A stretch of DNA of 13,670 bases. It comes from DASYAN01 sp036501345 (GTDB lineage Bacteria; Chloroflexota; Ktedonobacteria; Ktedonobacterales; Ktedonobacteraceae). Below are positions 1-5,557 of the stretch, piece by piece; position 1 is the first letter of the stretch; every line of letters begins with the position of its first letter. The position numbers and the translations under genes are program-made. The stretch is from assembly GCA_036501345.1 (NCBI GenBank), contig DASYAN010000310.1, positions 1-13,670 on the forward strand, read 5' to 3'. Below the pieces are notes generated by a model that saw only the letters and a program-made list of their open reading frames with translations, ran no database searches and was not told the origin of the DNA.

Positions 1-978
1 GGAAATATGAGTGAAAGCAGGTCCTCCCTTAACATCACCCAAAGCATAGATACCTGGCACGCTGGTTTCTAGCCGTTCATTGGCGTGGAGAAAGCCACGC
101 TTATCTACTTCTAGGCCTGTTGCAGCCAGATTGAGCCAATCAGTGTTGGGTGTCCGTCCAGTTGCTACAAGTAGATGAGACCCGCTGAGAACTCGCTCGC
201 CAGATGGAGTCCGCACAGCTAGTTGTAGACGACCATCGGCAAGTTGTTCGACATGCGAAGGCGTTGTCTCTAACAATATCTCCAGGCCATCCTCGCGCAT
301 GATCTTTGCTACTTCATTAACCACATCATCATCTTCTCGTGCCAACAAATGTGCGCCTCGCTGGATAACGGTCACTTTACTACCGAAGCGGCGAAACATC
401 TGCCCAAATTCCAGTCCAATGTAGCCACCCCCTATCACCAGCAAATGCTCAGGTACCACATCCAGTTCCATGATTGATGTCGAGTCCAGCACCAGCACCT
501 TATCCACACCGCTCAGGGATGGCGTTGAGGGACGTGCACCAATGTTGATAAAGATCTTATCGGCAATCAATTGACGAGTTTCACCATTAGCCAGCCGCAC
601 TTCCACTGTCTTCGAACCAATGAAGCGAGCTTCACCAATCAAAAGGTCCAAGCCTTTGGTACTTTCGAGCCGTCTCTGGCCACTATTGCGAAAGCTTGTG
701 ACAATATCTCGTTTACGTTGCCGCACAACCTCCATATCGACGGACACAGGGCCGGTCCGCACACCATAATCAGCACCTCGCCGAGCCAGATAGGCAACAC
801 GGGCACTGGCAACCATGGTTTTGGTGGGTGTGCAACCTTCGTTAACGCAGGTTCCACCGACATGCTCACGCTCGATAATGGCTGTCTTCCATCCAGCTTC
901 CGCTAGCGTACGGGAGAGCGGAGTTCCGGCCTGTCCTGAACCGATTACAATTGCGTCATAGCGCGTTGGTTGGGCCAT
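1..978 (-). CDS. Mercuric-reductase-like FAD/NAD(P)-dependent disulfide oxidoreductase (partial, C-terminus off window)
   Basis: The reading frame opens at ATG 978 after an AAAGAGG ribosome site and stays open for 326 codons to the window edge. What is seen: an FAD-binding GSGQAG glycine motif at residues 13-18, a redox-active cysteine pair Cys44 and Cys49 in GGTCVNEGCTPTK, an NAD(P)-binding glycine motif VIGGGYIGLEFG at 181-192, and the second FAD signature YALGDVKGG at 311-319. The order and spacing are those of class I pyridine-nucleotide disulfide oxidoreductases (dihydrolipoyl dehydrogenase, glutathione reductase, MerA). GCTPTK rather than GCIPSK favours the MerA-like/uncharacterised reductase branch over lipoamide dehydrogenase. 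There is no N-terminal heavy-metal-binding domain and no mer gene nearby, so true mercury reduction is not supported. The dimerisation domain with the distal catalytic His or Cys pair would lie beyond base 1, so substrate cannot be decided. Probably cytosolic. Confidence 0.93.
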   Translation of the reverse strand, partial: MAQPTRYDAIVIGSGQAGTPLSRTLAEAGWKTAIIEREHVGGTCVNEGCTPTKTMVASARVAYLARRGADYGVRTGPVSVDMEVVRQRKRDIVTSFRNSGQRRLESTKGLDLLIGEARFIGSKTVEVRLANGETRQLIADKIFINIGARPSTPSLSGVDKVLVLDSTSIMELDVVPEHLLVIGGGYIGLEFGQMFRRFGSKVTVIQRGAHLLAREDDDVVNEVAKIMREDGLEILLETTPSHVEQLADGRLQLAVRTPSGERVLSGSHLLVATGRTPNTDWLNLAATGLEVDKRGFLHANERLETSVPGIYALGDVKGGPAFTHIS

Positions 979-1218
979 CTTATATACCTCTTTCTGTCTT
1001 TAGACATCGTTAAATATGGGCAGCTACGGCCTACAGATCTCCTTTTATCTCAAAAGTCGATCAGATGAGAAACCTTGTATTGAGACCCTTCATGATATCA
1101 CATCGACCCGTTATACAGTATATCAGAATAGCAGTATCATGAACTTTTTCTTTTCTCATCCGCTACTAAGAGCTTTCATGAGAATAAAGCGATCACGTTC
1201 GTTGAGGCTTGATACATG
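979..1218. other. Intergenic region upstream of the flavoprotein reductase
   Basis: This A+T-rich gap holds the reductase ribosome site (AAAGAGG, minus strand, just upstream of ATG 978) and presumably its promoter, but I find no convincing -35/-10 pair. A 7-bp inverted repeat (TTCTCAT 1153-1159, ATGAGAA 1178-1184, 18-nt loop) is the only other structure seen. The open frame of 67 codons starting at 1016 on the plus strand has no ribosome site and no recognisable protein character. Confidence 0.5.
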
Positions 1219-1248
1219 AAAAAGCCCTAGCATTAATTTGCTAGGGCT
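1219..1248 (-). terminator. Rho-independent terminator of the coiled-coil gene pair
   Basis: A perfect 10-bp stem (AGCCCTAGCA 1223-1232 with TGCTAGGGCT 1239-1248) closes a 6-nt loop. Read on the minus strand it is followed by a run of five T (complement of 1219-1223). There is no T-run on the plus strand, so it acts in the minus direction, ending transcription about 125 nt after the stop of the gene at 1372. Confidence 0.85.
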
Positions 1249-1593
1249 ATTCCAAACTTCCGTTCTAATTTCTCTAAAGGTCTGCCAATAAGTCGCTCTT
1301 CGTTATTTATGATGCTTCCAAATAGTTACTCTCAGTATGCAAGCCATTCCTCTATGCTTTTATTGTGATCATCATTGGGCTGATTCATCCGACTCCTTCT
1401 TACTAAGCAATTGCACTATCAGATCGAGTTTCCGTCCATGACCATCTTGAGTTGCTTTGATACTGGCAATATCTTCCTCAAGCTTGCCGATACGGTTGCT
1501 GTGCTCATTCAGTATTGCCTTTACCTGTTTAATATTCTTGGAGCTTACTTCCATGTAACGCCTCAATTCGTTCACATCTTTGAGCAGATCCCC

Positions 1594-1749
1594 CCCGTTT
1601 ATCTTATCATTACCCACAAGTTTTTGGAGCCGCATGTAGAGAGGGACGCCAAAGCAGAGATCATGTCTTGTCTCTTCAATGCAACTTGGCTTGCTACCAT
1701 GGTTTGTAAAAACGTCCCAAAAGATGTGGGTAATGATAAGCCCGTTTAT
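1594..1749. repeat. 9-bp direct repeat CCCGTTTAT (target-site duplication) flanking the MITE
   Basis: The copies at 1594-1602 and 1741-1749 are identical and abut the terminal inverted repeats with no gap. The left copy merges into a run of seven C (1590-1596), which is the G-run where the coiled-coil frame shifts. Confidence 0.9.
1603..1740. mobile_element. 138-bp MITE-like element with 26-bp imperfect terminal inverted repeats
   Basis: The two ends are inverted copies: 16 of 16 identical (CTTATCATTACCCACA 1603-1618; complement at 1725-1740) and 23 of 26 over the extended ends. The element is flanked immediately on both sides by the identical 9-mer CCCGTTTAT (1594-1602 and 1741-1749), the expected target-site duplication. 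It carries no transposase, only short open frames. From memory, the left end CTTATCATTACCCACAAGT matches the Tn5/IS50 outer end at 13 of 19 positions, including the terminal CACAAGT. The other end finishes in CACATCT like the Tn5 mosaic end. IS50-group IS4-family elements also make 9-bp duplications. I therefore infer a non-autonomous derivative mobilised by an IS4-family (IS50-like) transposase encoded elsewhere. Boundaries and duplication are directly visible; the family is inference. Confidence 0.9.
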
Positions 1750-1816
1750 GGGGACCATCAAATTTTTCGAACGGCTTGTCCATGTAGGTATCCTTCCTCA
1801 CTCCGGTCTCGGCTGT

Positions 1817-2113
1817 CTATTCACCTGGCTTTTGCTGCCAAAGTTGTTTGATTGCGTCGAGTAATCGGCCTTCCATCGCGGCTATCTCATCCTTGGTAGC
1901 CATGATTGCCTTTAGATCCGCTATCTCATCCTGGATGAAGGTATGAGCTTGTTTGAAGCCGAGATCGACGTGTTCTGACAAAGCTTTAATGTCGTTCCTC
2001 AAAGCTTTCAGGTCCTCAGCGGTATCGTTGGATAACTCTACAATCCCTGCTTCTATAGAGCTTGCACGTCTCTCTAATGAGCTTATGCGCGATTCTGGTC
2101 GTGGTTGATTCAT
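1817..2113 (-). CDS. Small coiled-coil protein of unknown function
   Basis: A 98-aa protein that is almost entirely charged amphipathic helix: segments RISSLERRASSIEAGI, DLKALRNDIKALSEHVD and ATKDEIAAMEGRLLDAIKQLW carry heptad-spaced hydrophobic residues. There is no signal peptide, membrane segment or enzyme motif. ATG 2113 is preceded by GGAAAGG at a slightly long spacing. It is followed 33 nt later by the start of a second coiled-coil gene (now disrupted). Both share the design of short N-terminus, helical rod and a D-x-I-x-QL motif near the C-terminus, so they look like paralogues in one transcript ending at the terminator at 1219-1248. Short coiled-coil proteins of this look are, from memory, frequent in Ktedonobacteria. 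Self-association or binding of a partner coiled coil is the only role that can be inferred. Confidence 0.75.
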   Translation of the reverse strand: MNQPRPESRISSLERRASSIEAGIVELSNDTAEDLKALRNDIKALSEHVDLGFKQAHTFIQDEIADLKAIMATKDEIAAMEGRLLDAIKQLWQQKPGE

Positions 2114-2481
2114 TTTGTAATGTCCCTTTCCTTTTTTCTATTTTAACCCTAAGGCATGCGTCAAATCTGGTTGACAGTTTCTGACAAACTGAATCGCAGA
2201 GAGTGCCTTGCCAAGAGGCTTTAGACGTATCTGTGACTGTTCGAACTGTCAACTCAACCTACCCTCAACTTGACGCTTGCCTAAGGAAGTCTTCCAAAGA
2301 TTTAGCAATTGCATATAACAACACTTCTATACAATTAATTTTCTCATATTGATACTCATCTGTCAATCCATGCATTACCTTTACTAATAGATGGCACATC
2401 TCAATATCCTGATTCTCCCTACCACTATTCTTGAGTAAATATAATCTTGTGCATCTTTATGATGAGTATACAACAGCCTAC
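2114..2481. other. Intergenic region upstream of the coiled-coil pair, with repeated TTGAC/GTCAA motifs
   Basis: Between 2159 and 2275 the pentamer TTGAC or its complement GTCAA occurs four times (GTCAA 2160-2164, TTGAC 2171-2175, GTCAA 2248-2252, TTGAC 2270-2274). Two of the sites belong to a perfect 10-bp inverted repeat (GTTGACAGTT 2170-2179, AACTGTCAAC 2244-2253). This could be an operator or the promoter of the minus-strand pair: one TTGACA on the minus strand at 2252-2247 has only a poor -10 (TACGTC) 17 nt on. From 2276 to 2481 the sequence is A+T-rich and I see neither gene nor terminator for the membrane-protein gene that ends at 2482. Confidence 0.35.
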
Positions 2482-3186
2482 CTAATTATGTTCATCTTCG
2501 GAAACCGATGCTGAAACTGCCGCTTCTGCTGCTATTGGAACCTGATTCTGCTCTTGATCTTGTGCTTGTCCTTTACGACGAACTCTATTTCCATAAGCCA
2601 CGGTCCACAAAATCAGTCCAATAGTAATTGCATTAAAGATGATAGGTGCAATAGCAACTACCTCTGCAACAGGAAGTGTGTAGACCAGAATGACACGGAG
2701 AGCAAATTCTGCGACACACCCAACTCCCCATACAACAGTGATCAGGTAATTGAAGGAACGAAACCTTTGACGTTGCCAGAGCGAATTATAAAAAGCGGCT
2801 TTGGTCGGATCACCACCTGACGCGAATTGCCTGCCGAAATAGAACATTAACGGCCTGGGAAAGAGCAGCGACACTAGACAAGCAATACCTAATGCTCCTG
2901 TAAGGACTGACTCCCTAATGAGAAAAAGTTTCTGATCACCAGTAATCAAGGCTGCAATGGCAGTTATGAGAATTCCCAGGATGACCAATGCACCGACATA
3001 ATCGATATGCCCCTTACGTATGATATTGACAACGCCATTGATAGCTGGTGGCAACGCGGAGATGAGCAGAGGGATCAGACTATTGCTGGGAAAATGAGGA
3101 CTTAAGATAACATACAAGCCATAGGGAATTGCAACATCTATAGCTAGCATTGGCACAAGATCGCGTAGACTAAATTTTTGTTGCAT
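2482..3186 (-). CDS. VC0807-family six-helix membrane protein
   Basis: A 234-aa integral membrane protein with about six hydrophobic segments at residues 10-28, 35-54, 64-82, 93-110, 146-170 and 177-198, then a hydrophilic Gln/Glu/Ala-rich tail (205-234). The conserved features of the VC0807 family as I remember them are visible: a polar residue in the first helix (LAIDVAIPYGLY), LISALPP at 41-47, the loop ALITGDQKLFLIRESVLTG and FPRPLMFYFGR at 109-119. The family has no assigned biochemical function. ATG 3186 follows AAAGGG with an 8-nt spacer. It lies 41 nt downstream of the malate synthase stop on the same strand with no terminator between, so it is probably in that transcript; a functional link is not established. 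Confidence 0.82.
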   Translation of the reverse strand: MQQKFSLRDLVPMLAIDVAIPYGLYVILSPHFPSNSLIPLLISALPPAINGVVNIIRKGHIDYVGALVILGILITAIAALITGDQKLFLIRESVLTGALGIACLVSLLFPRPLMFYFGRQFASGGDPTKAAFYNSLWQRQRFRSFNYLITVVWGVGCVAEFALRVILVYTLPVAEVVAIAPIIFNAITIGLILWTVAYGNRVRRKGQAQDQEQNQVPIAAEAAVSASVSEDEHN

Positions 3187-3227
3187 GAAATTGGCCCTTT
3201 CTAAATCAACCCATAGAGTTCTCTAGA

Positions 3228-4835
3228 CTAATTGAGATACTGATAGGCAGGCAATGTCAAGAACTCCACAAAGTGGTCGTTAGTAATGACTTCAGTGAGA
3301 ATTTGAGCCGCTGTCATAAATCGACGCTTGGCAAATTGTTCTTCACCGATTGCAGTTCTCAATTTTTCCAGTTCTTCATTCATCAACTGATGGAAGAGAT
3401 CAATGGTTATCTTACGACCATCCTGCAAAATACCTTGAGGATGGTGAATCCATTGCCAGATCTGCGCACGCGAGACTTCGACGGTCGCAGCATCCTCCAT
3501 CAGGTTGTTGACTAGTATCGAACCAGAGCCGCGTAGCCACGCTTCCAGATATTGCAAACTAACATTGATATTATTGCACAGTCCCAGTGCTGTAATCGTC
3601 CCTGCTGGCACTTTGAGCAAGTCAGCTGCAGTGACCTGCACATCATCACGCTTCCTCTCAATCTGATTTGGAGTTTGCATAACAGCATCAAATTCCGCCT
3701 GAGCAACTGCAACAAGTCCAGGATGGGCAATCCAGGTACCATCATGTCCATCAGTAGCTTCGCGCTTTTTGTCTGCGCGGATATATGCAAGTGCCTCTTT
3801 ATTAGCAGCAGGATCATGCTTTATCGGAACTTGGACTGCCATACCGCCAATGGCAAGTGCATTGCGACGGTGACAGGTCTTGATTGTTTGCAGTGTATAC
3901 GAGCGCATAAAGTGGCTAGTCATAGTGATCTGCGCACGGTCGGGAAAAATAAAAGCGGGAAAGTTGTGGAATGTCTTAATCAAGCTGAAGATGTAGTCCC
4001 AACGCCCACAGTTCAGTCCTGCTGAGTGCTCACGCAGTTCATAAAGGATTTCGTCCATCTCAAAGGTCGCCAGGATGGTCTCGATAATCACAGTTGCTTT
4101 GATGGTGCCTCGTGGAATGGTCAGCTCATCCTGTGCCATCACAAAGATATCGTTCCACAGACGCGCCTCCAGGTGATTTTCTAGCTTGGGTAGGTAGAGA
4201 TAGAGACCAGTACCATTTGCCAGCAGATGCCTGATATTGTGGAAGAAACAAAGGCCAAAGTCAAAAATGCCTCCCGAGATGGGCCGACCATCAATGAGAA
4301 CATGCTTCTCATCCAAATGCCAGCCACGGGGACGTACCAGTAATAGTGCAATCTGATCATTCAGCTTGTAAAGCTTGCCCTGTGGACTAGTATAGGTAAT
4401 TGTGCGCTGGATAGCATCGCGCACATTGATCTGCCCCTGGATAGGACCTTCCCAGGTAGGTGAATGGGCATCTTCAAAGTCTGCCATGAATGTCCTGGCC
4501 CCAGAATTGAGCCCGTTAATAATTATTTTACGGTCGGCAGGACCAGTTAGTTCGACGCGACGATCTTGCAGGTCAGCTGGCAGGGGAGCAATTGTCCAAT
4601 CGGCCTGACGAATATGCTCAGTCTCAGGCAGAAAATCTGGGAGCTTACCAGCATCAATTTCAGCCTGACGCTGCACACGACGCTGGAGCAACTCTTGCCG
4701 CCGTCCTTCAAAGGTTCTAGCAAGTTTGGCAACAAAGTTCATCGCCTCTGGCGTCAGAATTTCGGCAAATTCAGAGGGAATAGGGCCTGTGATCTCAATG
4801 CCATCTCCATACAGCGTTATTGCTTGATTGGTCAT
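3228..4835 (-). CDS. aceB: Malate synthase A
   Basis: Condenses acetyl-CoA with glyoxylate to malate and CoA in the glyoxylate cycle (cytosol). The 535-aa length matches the A-type isoform (about 530 aa; the G-type is over 700). Visible signatures: the N-terminal NGLNSGARTFMADFEDAHSP (108-127); VRPRGWHLDEKH with the glyoxylate-binding Arg170; Mg ligands Glu252 (VIIETILATFEMDE) and Asp280 (GLNCGRWDYIFS); the catalytic base Asp448 in NNLMEDAATVEVSR; and the usual C-terminus FLTLPAYQYL. All catalytic residues known from the E. coli enzyme are present at equivalent positions. ATG 4835 has an AAAGGAT ribosome site and overlaps by four bases (ATGA) the stop of a 25-codon upstream ORF, suggesting translational coupling. 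Isocitrate lyase, the partner enzyme, is not in this window. Probably transcribed with the membrane-protein gene that follows 41 nt on. Confidence 0.97.
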   Translation of the reverse strand: MTNQAITLYGDGIEITGPIPSEFAEILTPEAMNFVAKLARTFEGRRQELLQRRVQRQAEIDAGKLPDFLPETEHIRQADWTIAPLPADLQDRRVELTGPADRKIIINGLNSGARTFMADFEDAHSPTWEGPIQGQINVRDAIQRTITYTSPQGKLYKLNDQIALLLVRPRGWHLDEKHVLIDGRPISGGIFDFGLCFFHNIRHLLANGTGLYLYLPKLENHLEARLWNDIFVMAQDELTIPRGTIKATVIIETILATFEMDEILYELREHSAGLNCGRWDYIFSLIKTFHNFPAFIFPDRAQITMTSHFMRSYTLQTIKTCHRRNALAIGGMAVQVPIKHDPAANKEALAYIRADKKREATDGHDGTWIAHPGLVAVAQAEFDAVMQTPNQIERKRDDVQVTAADLLKVPAGTITALGLCNNINVSLQYLEAWLRGSGSILVNNLMEDAATVEVSRAQIWQWIHHPQGILQDGRKITIDLFHQLMNEELEKLRTAIGEEQFAKRRFMTAAQILTEVITNDHFVEFLTLPAYQYLN

Positions 4836-4909
4836 GAATTACAATCCTTTTGTGCTTCTTTGAGCAGATTGGATGTGCACTTGGTCTGCAAATCGCAGAG
4901 AGCCGTCAT
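4832..4909 (-). CDS. 25-aa ORF translationally coupled to malate synthase (leader peptide candidate)
   Basis: ATG 4909 is preceded by a consensus AGGAGG Shine-Dalgarno with a 7-nt spacer, better than the one in front of malate synthase itself. The frame runs 25 codons and its TGA overlaps the malate synthase start as ATGA (4832-4835), the classic arrangement for translational coupling. The peptide begins MTALCDLQ and has three cysteines (5, 11, 23) and four lysines. No membrane segment, no known family. It could be a regulatory leader peptide, a ribosome-loading device for aceB, or the remains of an N-terminal extension separated by a frameshift (its frame differs from that of aceB). The start/stop geometry is directly seen; translation is inferred. 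Confidence 0.55.
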   Translation of the reverse strand: MTALCDLQTKCTSNLLKEAQKDCNS

Positions 4910-4934
4910 GCTTTGACCTCCTATTTCGTTCATC

Positions 4935-4963
4935 ACTATAGCATAATTTAGCACACGTACAAA
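4935..4963 (-). promoter_or_regulatory. Candidate sigma70-type promoter of the leader ORF-aceB transcript
   Basis: On the minus strand TTTGTA (4963-4958) and TATAGT (4940-4935) are separated by 17 nt. The -10 has one mismatch to TATAAT; the -35 is poor. The predicted start near 4928 would leave a leader of about 18 nt that still contains the AGGAGG site. A palindrome GTGA-GCG-TCAC (4966-4976) lies just upstream of the -35. Confidence 0.4.
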
Positions 4964-4965
4964 GG

Positions 4966-4976
4966 GTGAGCGTCAC
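4966..4976. promoter_or_regulatory. Palindrome GTGA-N3-TCAC, possible operator
   Basis: GTGAGCGTCAC is a perfect 4-bp inverted repeat around GCG, lying 2 nt upstream of the candidate aceB -35. The half-sites resemble those of CRP/FNR-type activators (TGTGA-N6-TCACA), but the spacer is 3 rather than 6, so the regulator is unknown. Confidence 0.3.
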
Positions 4977-5557
4977 AGTTTTGCGAGGAGGAAAAGCTTC
5001 CTCCAGTGGGTGCAATAGGACCAAGGGGACCAAGGGGACAATTGTGACTGTTGAGACAGGATAGTGGGAGCAAGAGATCCTTCGGTGGGTGCAAAGGGAC
5101 CAAGGGGACAATTGTTATTCATATTATTGCAAACATGAGCAGCAGGTGGAACAGAGAAACCTCTCTTCTCCATGAGAAGCTGGGTGCTCGTCACCTATGT
5201 TAAAAATATAGCTATGCTCTCTGTCATCTAAGCGTCCTATCTAAAGATGTCATCTACATGTCCTGTAGATGTCGCCCTTTATAGCTAGTAAAAATCACTT
5301 TCATTAGGTATCCTTAATATAGTGCTTCGCAGAAGCATCAAACCATCATAGCAGTTGACCTAATAGCGCCTATATGGAGTCAAGCTTTCTGAAGACTGCT
5401 GTAGAGTAGACTAGTCGTAGGAGAAATCTTAAGTTAGAAAAAGGTCTTTGGTAGATAGATAAATGCATAGTCATGTTTGCAAATGCTTTCAAGACTTTGA
5501 TACTTCTATTAATATTATTACTGAATGCTTACTATTCTTTGCAAAAAGGAGCAAATT
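4977..5557. other. A+T-rich intergenic region between divergent aceB and the orphan gene
   Basis: Apart from the G-rich repeats, it holds three small hairpins: CTTCTC-CAT-GAGAAG (5165-5179), the perfect 8-bp stem CATCTACA/TGTAGATG with a 5-nt loop (5251-5271), and TGCTTC-GCA-GAAGCA (5323-5337). None has a T-run, so none is a standard terminator. It must contain the promoter of the gene at 5558; TTGATA 5497-5502 is a possible -35 but the -10 is weak. I see no convincing gene in 5120-5557. Confidence 0.4.
5006..5115. repeat. Two G-rich imperfect direct repeats upstream of aceB
   Basis: Copy A (5006-5045) and copy B (5085-5115) both begin GTGGGTGCAA, continue with GGACCAAGGGGAC and end in the palindrome ACAATTGT (5038-5045 and 5108-5115). 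They differ by one substitution, one 1-nt difference after GTGCAA, and an extra 9-nt CAAGGGGAC unit in copy A, which therefore carries a short internal tandem. They lie 170-280 nt upstream of the malate synthase start. No frame across them has a ribosome site, so the repeat looks non-coding. A role as protein-binding sites or as a remnant of a dispersed repeat family are both open. Confidence 0.6.

Larger units (their letters stand above)
1372..1783 (-). pseudogene. Small coiled-coil protein gene interrupted by a MITE and frameshifted
   Basis: The 3' part (about residues 58-129 of the longest open frame, from 1761) encodes a typical coiled coil with repeated hydrophobic heptads (segments NELRRYMEVSSKNI, IGKLEEDIASIKATQ, KLDLIVQLL). 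The longest frame uses a TTG start without a ribosome site and runs through the inserted element at 1603-1740. The real start is probably ATG 1783. It has a near-perfect AGGAAGGA ribosome site 7 nt upstream and lies 33 nt after the preceding gene's stop. From there the frame reads MDKPFEKFDGPHKR, enters the insertion and stops after 29 codons (TAG 1694-1696). Removing the element plus one 9-bp target copy joins this start to the coiled coil except for one extra base in a run of seven G. With six G the frame would be continuous, giving a protein of about 87 aa. The function of the intact protein is unknown. Alternatives are a sequencing error in the G-run, or a truncated coiled coil still made from an internal start (Met43 or Met70). 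Confidence 0.75.

Noticed and set aside
1..978. Annotation as true mercuric reductase merA
   Set aside because: No heavy-metal-binding N-terminal domain, no mer neighbours, and the C-terminal Cys pair needed for mercury is outside the window.
1411..1851. 146-codon plus-strand frame across the coiled-coil genes
   Set aside because: Antisense to the coiled-coil coding region and the MITE, no ribosome site; the opposite strand has the operon-like layout and terminator.
2140..2164. TTGACG and TAAAAT on the minus strand as the coiled-coil promoter
   Set aside because: The spacer is only 13 nt, too short for a sigma70-type promoter.
5006..5045. T-box or riboswitch-like element upstream of aceB (GTGGGTGCAATAGGACC)
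   Set aside because: Lacks the T-box AGGGTGGNACCGCG core, lies on the far side of the predicted promoter and has no following terminator.
4973..5194. Minus-strand open frame with repeated CPLGP and SPWSPW-like segments, suggesting a collagen- or proline-rich protein
   Set aside because: GTG start without a ribosome site; the repetition comes from the nucleotide-level G-rich repeats, and other frames across it look equally protein-like.
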